Shown here in pieces: positions 35,251 through 45,342 of a DNA stretch of 64,000 nucleotides. Source of the DNA: Streptococcus hyointestinalis (GTDB lineage Bacteria; Bacillota; Bacilli; Lactobacillales; Streptococcaceae); assembly GCF_900459405.1 (NCBI RefSeq), contig NZ_UHFN01000007.1, positions 1,488,001-1,552,000 of the forward strand, read 5' to 3'. How positions within the stretch are numbered: position 1 is the first letter of the stretch; each line of letters opens with the position of its first letter. Made by a program: the position numbers and the translations under genes. The notes beneath the pieces were generated by a model. That model saw only the letters and a list, made by a program, of their open reading frames with translations, searched no databases and was not told the origin of the DNA.

Positions 35251-36549
35251 ATGAATGAAAAAGTCTTTCGTGATCCGATTCACAACTATATCCACGTTAA
35301 TCATAAAGTCATCTACGATCTTATCAATACCAGCGAATTTCAGCGCCTGCGCCGTATCAAGCAAGTGCCAACAACAGCCTTTACCTTTCACGGGTCTGAG
35401 CACAGCCGTTTTTCCCATTGCCTTGGTGTCTATGAGATCGCAAGGCAAGTCATTGGCATCTTTGAGCAAGATTATAGAAACATCTGGAATGCCGACGAGA
35501 GCCTTCTTGTCATGGTGGCTGCGCTCTTACATGATGTGGGGCACGGCGCTTACTCACACACTTTTGAGCGTCTCTTTGAGACCGACCACGAGCGCTACAC
35601 GCAGGAAATCATCACTAGCCCAGAAACGCAGATAAATACTATTTTACGCCAAGTGGCGCCTGACTTTCCAGACAAGGTGGCTAGCGTCATCAACCACACT
35701 TATCCCAATAAACAGGTGGTTGAGCTCATCTCAAGCCAAATCGACTGCGACCGCATGGACTATCTGCTGCGAGACTCCTACTACACCGCCGCTCACTACG
35801 GGCAGTTTGATCTTACCCGCATTTTACGTGTCATCCGCCCTATCAAAAATGGCATTGCTTTTGCTAGAAATGGTATGCACGCTGTTGAGGACTACATCGT
35901 CAGTCGTTTTCAGATGTACATGCAGGTTTATTTCCACCCTGCTAGCCGAGCTATGGAGTTGCTCTTACAGCAATTGCTAAAGCGTGCCAAAGAGCTTTAT
36001 CAAGAACAGCCTAGCTTTTTTGAGCAAAGCTCGCCACATCTGCTGCCGTTTTTCAAGAAAGAGCAGACCTTAGCAGACTATCTAGCGCTTGACGATGGTG
36101 TGATGAACACTTACTTTCAATCTTGGATGCACTCAAGCGATGTTATCTTATCAGACCTTGCCAGTCGTTTTATCAATCGTAAGGTCTTTAAGTCCGTTAC
36201 CTTTGACGAAAAGGACGAGGATAAGCTGGAAGTGCTCCGCAAGTACGTTGCTCAAGTGGGCTTTGACCCCAACTACTACACAGGCATTCATGTCAATTTT
36301 GATTTACCCTATGATATTTACCGCCCGGAAAAAGCTGAGCCTAGGACGCAGATTGAGATTTTGCAAAAGGACGGCAGTCTAGCAGAGCTCTCTACTCTCT
36401 CGCCTATTGTGCGTGCGATTTCTGGAGAGACTTATGGCGACCGTAGGTTTTATTTTCCAAAGGAAATGCTATCTGAGGATGACTTGTTTGCTGACATCAA
36501 AAAGAGCTTTCAAGCGCACCTCAACAACGAGCATTTCATAGGTAACTAA
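35251..36549 (+). CDS. HD-domain phosphohydrolase (dNTPase-like)
   Basis: A 432-residue protein of the SAMHD1/dGTPase-like HD group. Metal motif: H in EHSRFSHCLGV, HD in ALLHDVGHGAYSH, and a later D in QIDCDRMDYLLRDS. Streptococcal and enterococcal relatives hydrolyse dNTPs; activity here is inferred. The ATG at 35251 is chosen over an upstream in-frame ATG at 35218 because a -10 box lies between them. Probably single-gene. Confidence 0.88.
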   Translation: MNEKVFRDPIHNYIHVNHKVIYDLINTSEFQRLRRIKQVPTTAFTFHGSEHSRFSHCLGVYEIARQVIGIFEQDYRNIWNADESLLVMVAALLHDVGHGAYSHTFERLFETDHERYTQEIITSPETQINTILRQVAPDFPDKVASVINHTYPNKQVVELISSQIDCDRMDYLLRDSYYTAAHYGQFDLTRILRVIRPIKNGIAFARNGMHAVEDYIVSRFQMYMQVYFHPASRAMELLLQQLLKRAKELYQEQPSFFEQSSPHLLPFFKKEQTLADYLALDDGVMNTYFQSWMHSSDVILSDLASRFINRKVFKSVTFDEKDEDKLEVLRKYVAQVGFDPNYYTGIHVNFDLPYDIYRPEKAEPRTQIEILQKDGSLAELSTLSPIVRAISGETYGDRRFYFPKEMLSEDDLFADIKKSFQAHLNNEHFIGN

Positions 36550-36629
36550 CAGGCACACCATGACAAAGTTGCTTTTTTTTAGTAATATAGTAGTTGAATG
36601 TTTAAAAATATCAGAAAGAGAGGTCATTT

Positions 36630-37439
36630 ATGTCTATCAAACTCGTAGCTGTTGATATCGATGGCACCTTGTTAAACAATAAAAAAGAAATCACACCTGA
36701 GGTTTTTGCAGCCGTTCAGGAAGCCAAAAAACAAGGGGTCAAGGTCGTGATTGCGACAGGACGCCCTATCGCAGGCGTTGAGGACTTGCTAGAAGAACTC
36801 AAGCTCAAAGACCACGGCGATTATGTCATCACCTTTAACGGTGGCTTGGTGCAAGACACAGCAAACGGTGAGACCATCGTGTCAGAAGCGCTTAGCTATG
36901 ACGATTACCTTGACTTAGAGTTTCTCAGTAGAAAACTAGGTGTCCACATGCACGCCATCACCAAAGAAGGTATCTACACGGCTAACCGCAACATCGGTAA
37001 ATACACTGTCCATGAATCTAGTCTGGTCAATATGCCGATTTTTTACCGCACACCTGAAGAGATGGCAGATAAGGCGATTATCAAGATGATGTTCATCGAT
37101 GAGCCAGAGATTTTGGATGCTGCTATTGCCAAGATTCCTGAGCAATACCACGAGCGCTTCAATCTGGTCAAATCAACACCATTTTACCTAGAGTTGCTCC
37201 CTAAAACTGTTAGCAAGGGGAATGCACTTCTTCATCTAGCTGAAAAGATGGGATTAGACAAAGAGCAAACAATGGCTATCGGCGACGAGGAAAATGACCG
37301 TGCTATGCTTGAGGTTGTTGGTAATCCCGTTGTCATGGAAAACGGCAACCCAGAGCTGAAAAAAATCGCCAAATATATCACAAAATCAAACGAAGAAAGT
37401 GGCGTTGCGCACGCTCTTAGAGAGTGGGTGCTTGACTAA
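36630..37439 (+). CDS. Cof-type HAD phosphatase (YidA-like)
   Basis: A 269-residue HAD hydrolase with DIDGTLLNN (catalytic Asp pair), VIATGRP, a type IIB cap, and AIGDEENDRAM. Such enzymes dephosphorylate sugar phosphates; substrate unknown. The start follows AGAGAGGTC. Its TAA overlaps the murM ATG (TAATG), so it heads a coupled three-gene operon HAD-murM-murN. Confidence 0.92.
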   Translation: MSIKLVAVDIDGTLLNNKKEITPEVFAAVQEAKKQGVKVVIATGRPIAGVEDLLEELKLKDHGDYVITFNGGLVQDTANGETIVSEALSYDDYLDLEFLSRKLGVHMHAITKEGIYTANRNIGKYTVHESSLVNMPIFYRTPEEMADKAIIKMMFIDEPEILDAAIAKIPEQYHERFNLVKSTPFYLELLPKTVSKGNALLHLAEKMGLDKEQTMAIGDEENDRAMLEVVGNPVVMENGNPELKKIAKYITKSNEESGVAHALREWVLD

Positions 37440-38665
37440 TGTATTCTTACAAAACTGGGCTTCCTACCAAAGAGCACGATGACTTTGTCAAAGCCTCAAA
37501 CCAAACCAATCTCCTCCAAAGCTCAAGTTGGGCACACATCAAGGACAATTGGGGCAATGAGCGTATCGGCTTTTACAAGGATGATGTCTTGGTCGCAAGC
37601 GCCAGCATTCTCATCAAGCCTCTACCACTTGGCTTTACCATGCTCTACATCCCACGTGGACCTATCATGGACTACACGGATAAAGAGCTTGTCGCCTTTG
37701 TCCTATCATCCCTAAAAGCCTATGGTAAGACAAAGAAAGCACTCTTTATCAAGTGCGACCCTATGCTGCTTTTGCGTCAAGCTAAGCTCAGTGAGTTTGA
37801 TTCTGCTAAGGACAAGGAAGAAACGCTTGAAGCAATTAAAAATCTTGAGGCTGCTGGGGCAAGCTGGACAGGGCGCACACAAGACTTGGCTGAAACTATT
37901 CAACCACGCTTTCAGGCTAATCTCTATGCTGAGAGCTACGACGTGAGCAACTTTGCCAAGAAAACAAGACAGTCGCTAAGAACCGCTCGCAATAAAGGCG
38001 TTGAGGTGCAGTTCGGTGGGAGCGAACTGTTACCTGACTTTGCTGAGTTGATGAAAAAGACCGAGGTGCGCAAAGGTATTCACCTGCGTGGCTTAGACTA
38101 TTATCAAAAACTGCTTGCCACTTATCCAGAAGATTCCTATGTTACTATGGCGACCCTTAATATCACAAAGCGCCTAGAGACATTGCAAGAACAGCTGGAT
38201 AAAGCACTAAGCGAGAAGGAAAATTTCACTGAAAAGACACGCCAAAATAAGGTCAACAATAATCAGCAGACCATTGAGCGCTTAGAAAAGGAAATCGCCT
38301 TTCTCACAGAGAAAAAAGAGACATCTAAGCGTGATATCGTCCCACTTGCTGCGACCATTTCTCTTGAGTTTGGAGATACATCGGAAAATATCTACGCTGG
38401 TATGGATGACGACTACAAGACCTATCAACCTGCCATTCTCACATGGTTTGAGACTTCCAGTCACGCCTTTGAGCGCCAAAAGACTTGGCAAAATATGGGC
38501 GGCATTGAAAACGGTCTAGACGGTGGGCTCTATCAGTTCAAATCAAAATTTGAGCCAACCATAGAGGAGTTTGTCGGAGAGTTCAACCTCCCTGTCAACA
38601 AGCCACTCTATGCCCTGTCTAACCTCGCCTACACCATGCGTAAAAAAATAAGGAGTAAACACTAA
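37439..38665 (+). CDS. murM: MurM-like FemAB transferase
   Basis: A 408-residue FemX/FemAB-family protein starting MYSYKTGLPTKEHDDFVKAS. These enzymes use aminoacyl-tRNA to add the first cross-bridge residue to lipid II Lys. Two GNAT-like halves are split by a helical coiled-coil arm (about residues 237-290, rich in Lys/Glu), which is typical. It ends TAATG into murN. The related pneumococcal MurM influences beta-lactam resistance. The assignment to MurM rather than MurN rests on N-terminal similarity and order. Confidence 0.88.
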   Translation: MYSYKTGLPTKEHDDFVKASNQTNLLQSSSWAHIKDNWGNERIGFYKDDVLVASASILIKPLPLGFTMLYIPRGPIMDYTDKELVAFVLSSLKAYGKTKKALFIKCDPMLLLRQAKLSEFDSAKDKEETLEAIKNLEAAGASWTGRTQDLAETIQPRFQANLYAESYDVSNFAKKTRQSLRTARNKGVEVQFGGSELLPDFAELMKKTEVRKGIHLRGLDYYQKLLATYPEDSYVTMATLNITKRLETLQEQLDKALSEKENFTEKTRQNKVNNNQQTIERLEKEIAFLTEKKETSKRDIVPLAATISLEFGDTSENIYAGMDDDYKTYQPAILTWFETSSHAFERQKTWQNMGGIENGLDGGLYQFKSKFEPTIEEFVGEFNLPVNKPLYALSNLAYTMRKKIRSKH

Positions 38666-39891
38666 TGACTTTGGAAATTTTAGGGGAACAAGAGTATCAG
38701 GTTTACTTAGACACTTTGGAGAGCTACTCTACCTTTCAGACGACGCAGATGGCTGCTTTGTTGCAAAAAAGGGGCAATGAGACGACTTACCTTGGCTTGC
38801 GTGTAGAGGGAGAGCTTGTTGTTGCAGGGCTTGTCTTTACCCAACCTATGACAGGCGGGCAGCATATGGATCTGTACTTTGGTCCTAATGTGAAAGACTA
38901 CGCCTATCTGCAAGATTTCTACCAGCAACTAAGAGATTATGCTAAGGCTAATGGTGTGCTTGAGTTGGTCGTTGATCCCTATGAGAGCTATCAAGAGTTT
39001 GACACCAACGGCAACCCTATCAGCGAGCCCGATGAAAAGCAGATCAAAGCACTGACAGACCTTGGCTTTCAGTATGACGGCTTTAAAACAGGCTATACCG
39101 ACGGACGTTGGCATTATGTCAAAGACTTGTCTGGTCTAACAGCAGACACGCTTCACAAGTCCTTTTCTAAAAAAGGGCGTCCGCTGGTCAAAAAAGCCCT
39201 CAGCTTTGGTATCAAGGTGCGTCCTTTGACACGAGACGAGCTGCCGCTTTTCAAGGACATTACCTCGTCAACATCTGACCGCCGTAACTACGATGACAAG
39301 CCACTGTCTTACTATGAGTATTTCTACGATAGCTTTGGTGACCAAGCAGAGTTTATGGTCGCAACGCTTAATTTCAAGGATTACTTAGAGCACTTATCAG
39401 CCGACCAAGACAAGCTGGCTAAGAAAATCGAGAAACTCCAAAAAGATTTGGAGAAAAATCCAAACTCTGAAAAGAAACACAACCAAATCAGAGAGTTTAC
39501 CAGCCAGTTTGACACTTTCACAGTGCGTAAGGAGGAAGCGCAAGCTTTCATTGATAAGTACGGTGATGAGGATGTCATCCTATCTGGTAGCCTCTTTGTC
39601 TACACGCCTGTTGAGGCTATCTATCTCTTTTCAGGATCCTACACGGAGTTTAACAAGTTTTATGCGCCTGCTGTCTTGCAAGACTACGTCATGAAAGAAG
39701 CCATCAAGCGCAATATTCCTTTCTACAACTTCTTTGGTATCCAAGGTGTTTTTGACGGCTCTGACGGCGTTTTGCGCTTCAAGCAAAACTTCAACGGCTA
39801 TATCATTCACCGTCCAGGGCTTTTCCGCTACTATCCAAACCCTACAAAATACAAAGTCATCAGCACCATCAAAAAAGTGCTTAGACGTTAA
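38665..39891 (+). CDS. murN: MurN-like FemAB transferase
   Basis: A 408-residue paralogue of MurM, starting MTLEILGEQEYQVYLDTLES, with the coiled-coil arm at about 245-290 and the C-terminal KFYAPAVLQDYVMKEAI segment of FemAB proteins. It should add the second cross-bridge residue. Its stop codon touches the target duplication of ISL3 copy B, which separates it from its terminator at 42213-42240. Confidence 0.88.
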   Translation: MTLEILGEQEYQVYLDTLESYSTFQTTQMAALLQKRGNETTYLGLRVEGELVVAGLVFTQPMTGGQHMDLYFGPNVKDYAYLQDFYQQLRDYAKANGVLELVVDPYESYQEFDTNGNPISEPDEKQIKALTDLGFQYDGFKTGYTDGRWHYVKDLSGLTADTLHKSFSKKGRPLVKKALSFGIKVRPLTRDELPLFKDITSSTSDRRNYDDKPLSYYEYFYDSFGDQAEFMVATLNFKDYLEHLSADQDKLAKKIEKLQKDLEKNPNSEKKHNQIREFTSQFDTFTVRKEEAQAFIDKYGDEDVILSGSLFVYTPVEAIYLFSGSYTEFNKFYAPAVLQDYVMKEAIKRNIPFYNFFGIQGVFDGSDGVLRFKQNFNGYIIHRPGLFRYYPNPTKYKVISTIKKVLRR

Positions 39892-41196
39892 TAATATGGC
39901 TCTTTGTCAACTGTAGTGGGTGATGAAAAGCTATGTGCGAGAGAGAACGATTTTCGTTCTCTCTCTTTGTATGTTCAGAGTGATGAGAATCTTGGTTCTA
40001 AAGTTCTTAAAGTTACGAAATCCAAACGCTTGCCGTTTGATGTCTTTGATAAGCTTGTTAGTGGCTTCCAGTTTGGCATTGGAATAAGGTTGCTTCAGAG
40101 CGTTGGTAATATAAGTTTCGTGCTTTAGAAAAGTCCGAAAAACTCTTGAAAAACTTGCGTTGACAGTACCCAAATTGTCGTGAATGAGTCCAAAGAAAGC
40201 CTTAACACGCTTCTCTTGAAAATGAAAGAGCAGTAGCTGGTAAAGTTCATAGTAATAGCGTAACTCAGGCGAAAAATCCAAGGTTTTCTGGACAATTTCT
40301 CTAGGTGTCAGAGTTTGTCGAAAGGTTCTGGAGTAGAAAGCCTTGTCGGAGAGCTTTCTGCTGTCTTTTTGCAGGATTTTCCAGTGATTTTTCATGGCTC
40401 TGTAAGGCAGAGACGTCTTGTCAAATGCCTTCATGATGGCAATGCGAGTGGTCATCATGGCTCGACTAAGGTGCTGCACGATGTGGAAACGGTCAAGGAC
40501 GATTTGAGCCTTTGGAAATAGTTTCCCAATGATAGGAATGTAGGCTCCCGACATGTCTACTGTGACCACTCTGACCTTCTCCCTAGCCTGTCTAGAATAC
40601 TTGTAAAAGTGGTTTTTGATGGTCGTTTGGCGATTGTTTTCAAGAAGAGCAATGATTTTCTTGGTCTTAAAATCTTGCGCAATGAAAGCTAGTTTCCCCT
40701 TGTTTCTTGCGAATTCATCCCAGCTCAAGACCTCTGGTAAAGTCTCAAAGTTGTCCTTAAAAGTGAAAGCGTTCAGCTGCCTCTGGACGGTAGAAACAGA
40801 GACGTGGAGGCGTCTTGCGATGTCTGTATTGGTCTGTTTCTCGATGAGAAGCTGCGTGATTTTCGCCCAGACAGGCTGTGAGATTTGGCAATGTTTCTTG
40901 ACCAGGCTAGTTTTGGCGACAGAAACCCTACGGCACGCTTTACACTGAAAGCGCCGCTTTCTGAGTTTTAGGACAGTTGCCATGCCTTGGACGTCTAAGA
41001 TTGGGATGGTGGCAGGTCTTTGAAAATCGTATTTGATCATCTTTCCTTGACAATGAGGACAGGCTGGAGCGGGATAATCCAGCTCGGCTCTTATCTCGAT
41101 GTGAGTCTGATGTTTGAGAACAATTGATATTTTGATGTTTAAGTCTTTGATTCCAATGAGTTTTGTGCTATAGTTTGTTAGTTTCTATATAGTATG

Positions 41197-41205
41197 TGTT
41201 ATACT
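41197..41205 (+). promoter_or_regulatory. Extended -10 of the IS630 transposase
   Basis: TGTTATACT ends 6 bp before the ATG at 41212; no Shine-Dalgarno. Confidence 0.5.
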
Positions 41206-41211
41206 ATACTT

Positions 41212-42061
41212 ATGAAAAGTTACGGAATAGATTTTAGAAAACGAGTTATTAATTATGTAGAGGCTGGTCATTCCAAAAAAGAAACGTGTCAGTTATTTGG
41301 AATTAGCACTAATACACTGTATCTGTGGGAGAAACAACTCAAAGAACTAGGTCATTTGGAGCGCCAAAAAAGAAAACCAAGCCCTCGCAAATTGCCATTG
41401 GATAAGTTAGAAGCCTATGTCAAGGAACATCCAGATGCTTTCTTAAGGGAAATTGCAGAGCATTTTGACTGTAGTATTCCCTCAGTTTGGGCTGCCTTAA
41501 AAAAACTGAACATCACTTTAAAAAAAGACCACAACCTATAAAGAACAAGATAGCGAAAAGGTGAGACGCTATCTTGATGTTTTAGCCTGCTTTCCAAACA
41601 CCCCTATTGTTTATATTGATGAGACTGGCATTGATACTTATCTTTATCGTCACAAAGCTAGAGCACCTCGAGGGGAGAAAGTATACGACAAGGTAAGTGG
41701 ACGCAGATTCGAAAGAATTTCGGTAGTAGCTGGTCAAATTGGTTCTAAAATTATAGCCCCCTTGCTTTATCATGGAACGATGACAGCGGAATTATTTATC
41801 AAGTGGTATCAGGAGCAGCTATTGCCATCCTTGACAGAACCCCATGTCATCATTATGGATAATGCAGCTTTTCACCCCAAGAAACAACTAGATGAGCTTG
41901 CAGTGGCTAAGGGACACTATTTTCTTCCGCTTCCACCTTATTCCCCTGAACTCAATCCCATCGAACAGTTTTGGGCTACTCTAAAAAGAAAGGTGACTGA
42001 ATTGTTAAGAACAGGTCGTTCTGTTCAGTCTGCTTTGGAATACTATTTTAAAACTAAATAA
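41212..42061 (+). CDS. IS630 transposase in two frames (frameshift)
   Basis: The first frame (41212-41541, 109 residues, MKSYGIDFRKRV...) holds the helix-turn-helix domain. The second frame, open from 41522 to 42061, holds the DDE domain: VYIDETG, VIIMDNAAFH and PELNPIEQFW. They join by a +1 shift in the A run around 41521-41527 (AAA AAA G), giving ...NITLKK-TTTYKEQD. Programmed frameshifting is known in related IS630 elements. No ATG starts the second frame before its conserved part, so fusion is the likely product. Confidence 0.88.
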
Positions 42062-42212
42062 CTATATTCTTAATATGTTCCATAAGTACCTCCTAATGAT
42101 GGTTTAGTCGCTTTTCATTATAAGTCTTATGGGACTTTTTTCATACAGATAAAAAGCCCTATAACCTCTGAGGTGGCGTTACCCACTACAGATATTATAG
42201 AGCCAATAATAT

Positions 42213-42240
42213 AAAAGAGCCTGCTTACGCAGGCTCTTTT
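42213..42240. terminator. Bidirectional terminator of murMN and ydbC
   Basis: AAAAGAGCCTGC TTAC GCAGGCTCTTTT is a near-perfect hairpin with A and T tails. Confidence 0.9.
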
Positions 42241-42247
42241 GCTATGC

Positions 42248-42460
42248 TTATCCACGAAAAGCATCGAGGATAACTTTAAATTCGTCATTGGTAAGTGTGA
42301 TACCCTTCCCCATTTTGGTGTGGTCAGGGCTCCAAGTGCGAATGTCAAATTTTGGTTCTGCCCTGTTAAAGCTCACACGGTTCAACTCTTTTGTCCAGCC
42401 CTTGTCGTTTTCTGAAAGGACCAATAATTCTTCAACGATTTCAAATGTAAATTCTGCCAT
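42248..42460 (-). CDS. ydbC: YdbC-type PC4-like ssDNA-binding protein
   Basis: A 70-residue protein starting MAEFTFEIVEELLVLSENDK, with SWSPDHTKMGKGITL-like core (WSPDHTKMGKGITL is exact). It matches YdbC of lactic bacteria, a PC4-fold protein shown in Lactococcus to bind single-stranded DNA. The start follows GGAGGTAA. It lies 53 bp after recR on the same strand and may share its transcript. Confidence 0.85.
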   Translation of the reverse strand: MAEFTFEIVEELLVLSENDKGWTKELNRVSFNRAEPKFDIRTWSPDHTKMGKGITLTNDEFKVILDAFRG

Positions 42461-42513
42461 TTTATTACCTCCACTTATTTATTCGGATTTATTTTTAAAA
42501 ATAGAAAACTTTT

Positions 42514-43110
42514 TTAAATTTCTGTGCGATTTTCGATAGCACGTAAAAGTGTCACTTCGTCTGCGTACTCGATGTCAGAGCCGACAGCGAGACCTCTGGC
42601 AAGACGGGTCACCTTGATACCAGCTGGTTTTAGGACACGTGAGATGTACATGGCTGTCGCTTCCCCATCTGCAGTAGCATTGGTTGCGATAATAACCTCT
42701 GACACCTCGCTATCCATCAAGCGTGTAATCAAGGACTTGAGGTTAATGTCGTCTGGTCCCACGCCATTCATCGGTGAGATGAGTCCTTGCAGGACATGGT
42801 AAAGTCCATGGTATTCTTGGATTTTTTCCATAGCCGAGACATCCTTGCTATCTTCAACGACTAAAATCGTTGATTTGTCTCTGGTCTCATCGGTACAAAT
42901 ACCACACGGGTCATCGTCTGTGAGATTGCCACAAATGGAGCAATAAGTCAGCTCACGCTTTGCAGATAAGAGATTTTTCGCAAACTCATTCACATCCTCA
43001 TCGCTCATGCCAATCGTGTAAAAGGCTAAGCGTGTAGCGGTTTTGATACCGATACCCGGCAGTTTTGAAAAACTATCAATGAGTTTAGAAATCGGTGTTG
43101 GATAAAGCAC
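42514..43110 (-). CDS. recR: Recombination protein RecR
   Basis: A 198-residue protein: helix-hairpin-helix ([16 protein letters not shown]), a four-Cys zinc finger ([16 protein letters not shown]), and a Toprim domain ([10 protein letters not shown]). RecR works with RecO and RecF in gap repair. It follows pbp2b by 18 bp on the same strand, the usual streptococcal order. Confidence 0.97.
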   Translation of the reverse strand: MLYPTPISKLIDSFSKLPGIGIKTATRLAFYTIGMSDEDVNEFAKNLLSAKRELTYCSICGNLTDDDPCGICTDETRDKSTILVVEDSKDVSAMEKIQEYHGLYHVLQGLISPMNGVGPDDINLKSLITRLMDSEVSEVIIATNATADGEATAMYISRVLKPAGIKVTRLARGLAVGSDIEYADEVTLLRAIENRTEI

Positions 43111-43128
43111 ATTGCCCTCCTTTTGAGA

Positions 43129-45174
43129 TTAGTTACTGCTAGAGTTGCTAGAGACATATTGGTTGATAATATCACGAGCAATTTGTTGGTGAATGTAGGT
43201 GCTGGTTGAGGCTGCGTGTGGGTACATGACCGCAACAGCGATGGTTTTATTTTCATCATAAGCGACGGCGTTGAGGTTCACGGTTTTGACAGTTGTACCA
43301 CTAGCGTTTTGCGTGTAAGTTTCGGCAGTACCGGTTTTTCCGCTGATGGTAGTGACACTGCTTCTCATTTGGCTACCTGTAGCGTAGGCAGAGTTGCTGT
43401 TCACCACATTGTAGAAACCTTCTTGGATAAGCGCCATATCCCCGTCTGGAAGACTTACGGTATTGAGCGTTGCACCTGTGATGTCTTTTATCTTGTCCCC
43501 AAGAGCGCCGTCTTTTTGGCTATAAATGCCTTCAACAAGGTGGGTGGCAACACGGTTACCACCGTTAGCCACTGTAGCAACGTACTGCGCTAGCTGAATA
43601 GGACTGTAAGCGTCATACTGTCCAAAGGACTCAAACAAAGTGTCGCTGACAGTAAAGCTGGTTGGAATATAGCCCTCTGCTTCTGGCAAATCAAGCCCTG
43701 TTGTCGTTCCAAGACCATACTCTGCATAGGTCGCACGCAGTTTTGCCATAGCGTCTTTATAGCCTTTGTTTGATAGCGTTGAGCCTGCTGTGTAGTTTTG
43801 TCCCATGAGTTTCAGCGCTATTTGCACCATATAGGTATTTGAAGAATATTCGAGCGCCTGTACGGCAGTGATTGGCATACTACCTGAGGTAAACCAAGAC
43901 TTGATCCCTGAGATTTCTTGGTCGTAGAGAACTTCATTACCTGAGAGGACATTGTTTTGCCAACCAGCGCTGAGTGTTGCCCCCTTGACCACAGACCCTG
44001 GGGTAAAGACATTATTGATATTACCTAAAATGTCGGTCGTTGCAGTGCTTGAGCCGACCTCGTGCTTGAGTCCCGCCATAGCCAGTACCTTACCTGTCGA
44101 CGGCTCAATCGCTACGGCGTAGATACCGTCTGAATTGACCGCCTCACCGTTTGAGATGTCTGTATTGTAATACTGCTGCAAGATGGACTGGACTTTATTT
44201 TGGAAATCAAGGTTAATGGTCAGCTTGAGGGAATTACCTGTGGAGCCTTTTTCAGTCACTTTGTCACTGACAATTTTATTGTTTCGGTCAACCACAACTG
44301 TTCTTACCGTACGCTCACCTTGCAAATCGCTCTCATAAGCTTTTTCGAGATAGGACGTTCCCACACGGTCATTGAGCGAATAGCCTTTTTTGAGGTAGCT
44401 TTTAGCATCTTCTTTTGGCAGCCCTGTCTTTTCAGAGGAGATACTTCCCACTAGACTAGCTAGACTCGTATCTGCCACGTCACGGTCCCAAGTCTTAGAT
44501 ATGGCTAAGCCTTTTAGAGACGACTTGGCAGCAGCCTTGACGGCAGCCATCTGCTCATCTGTCAAGTCCTCTGTCGTGATGTTGACCGTGGCAAAGGTCT
44601 GCGCAGCATTCATCTCGGTAAAGGCATGTACGACACGCAACTCCTCATCCGAGTAGTCAATGGCAGAGTCCGGAACACTGGCAACCGCATTCTTATAAAT
44701 GGTGGCTTGAGAGAGTGAATTACCAAAATAATCCACTTTCTTAGACTTTGGCAGCGCCTCAACCACCTTTTGATAAGTCTCTGTATCTGCTAGATAGTAG
44801 TCCTTTTTATCACGTGTGCTGACAGAGGCGTCATCAAGCGTTACGTAGTTTGGCAATTGCTGCGCCAACTCCTTGATGTACTGAGTGGTCATGGTGTTGC
44901 TACGTGTAAAGGTCAAAACATTTTTTTCGACATTGCTAACAAGAGCTGTCCCATTGGCATCGTAGATTTGCCCACGCTGGTTAGCCGTTTTAACAGTGTA
45001 GGTCGTTGATGCGGTTAGCTTCTTATGGTAAAAATTATAATTGACCAACTGCATCTGGACTAGACGAAAGAGCAAAATAGAAAACAAAAGCGCTACTGCA
45101 AAAAATAGAGCATTCAAGCGAAAAGGAAGATTAGCCATGCGCTTAATCTTCTTTTTATGTTGTCGTTTAATCAT
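43129..45174 (-). CDS. pbp2b: Penicillin-binding protein 2B
   Basis: A 681-residue class B PBP: basic N-terminus, one membrane helix (about 21-43), a dimerisation domain, and a transpeptidase with PGSVVKGATL (SxxK), YSSNTY (SxN) and SGKTGTAE (KTG). It cross-links septal or peripheral peptidoglycan in complex with FtsW/RodA-type proteins and is a main beta-lactam target. It is followed by recR. Confidence 0.95.
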   Translation of the reverse strand: MIKRQHKKKIKRMANLPFRLNALFFAVALLFSILLFRLVQMQLVNYNFYHKKLTASTTYTVKTANQRGQIYDANGTALVSNVEKNVLTFTRSNTMTTQYIKELAQQLPNYVTLDDASVSTRDKKDYYLADTETYQKVVEALPKSKKVDYFGNSLSQATIYKNAVASVPDSAIDYSDEELRVVHAFTEMNAAQTFATVNITTEDLTDEQMAAVKAAAKSSLKGLAISKTWDRDVADTSLASLVGSISSEKTGLPKEDAKSYLKKGYSLNDRVGTSYLEKAYESDLQGERTVRTVVVDRNNKIVSDKVTEKGSTGNSLKLTINLDFQNKVQSILQQYYNTDISNGEAVNSDGIYAVAIEPSTGKVLAMAGLKHEVGSSTATTDILGNINNVFTPGSVVKGATLSAGWQNNVLSGNEVLYDQEISGIKSWFTSGSMPITAVQALEYSSNTYMVQIALKLMGQNYTAGSTLSNKGYKDAMAKLRATYAEYGLGTTTGLDLPEAEGYIPTSFTVSDTLFESFGQYDAYSPIQLAQYVATVANGGNRVATHLVEGIYSQKDGALGDKIKDITGATLNTVSLPDGDMALIQEGFYNVVNSNSAYATGSQMRSSVTTISGKTGTAETYTQNASGTTVKTVNLNAVAYDENKTIAVAVMYPHAASTSTYIHQQIARDIINQYVSSNSSSN

Positions 45175-45312
45175 TCACGTCTCCATCTCATTCTAAAGAT
45201 TTTTTATCTCTTTCCAAAAAACTCTCCCTACTATTTTATCACAAAAGTGGCAAAGAAGACTTATCCAAAAAGAAAATTCAGAAAAAACATTTGAACCTTA
45301 AAAAGGGACTGT

Positions 45313-45339
45313 TAAAACCCAGTTATTCACTGGGTTTTA
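45313..45339 (-). terminator. Terminator of valS
   Basis: TAAAACCCAGT and ACTGGGTTTTA arms around TATTC, just after the valS stop. Confidence 0.88.
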
Positions 45340-45342
45340 CAA

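Larger units (their letters stand above)
41171..42064 (+). mobile_element. IS630-family insertion sequence
   Basis: An 894-bp element flanked by TA dinucleotides (41169-41170 and 42065-42066), the usual IS630 target. Ends TAGTTTGTTAGTTT and the inverse of TAGTTATTTAGTTT match in 12 of 14 positions. It carries a two-frame transposase and resembles the IS630-Spn1 group. Confidence 0.92.
39931..42083 (-). pseudogene. ISL3 transposase disrupted by IS630
   Basis: The original gene began at 42083 (MEHIKN), but an IS630 element sits at codon 6. The remaining 3' part from about 41168 to 39931 is open and about 98-99% identical to the copy A protein. An internal ATG at 41040 could yield a 369-residue fragment lacking part of the zinc finger. 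Before the insertion the frame read MEHIKNSTKLIG, five codons shorter than copy A. Confidence 0.92.
39898..42204 (-). mobile_element. ISL3-family insertion sequence (copy B), split by IS630
   Basis: Same family as the 21939-23364 element, in opposite orientation. Ends are GGCTCT...CTGTAGTGGGT inverted repeats, and the exact 8-bp duplication AATAATAT flanks it (39890-39897 and 42205-42212). Removing the IS630 element leaves a 1411-bp ISL3. Near-identity to copy A over the transposase suggests recent spread. Confidence 0.93.

Noticed and set aside
40315..40948. Plus-strand frames inside ISL3 copy B, matched by minus-strand frames in copy A
   Set aside because: They appear in both copies only because they are antisense to the same transposase.
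21939..42204. 20-kb composite transposon between the two ISL3 copies
   Set aside because: Each ISL3 has its own distinct 8-bp target duplication, so each inserted independently. The inverted copies could still mediate inversion of the segment.
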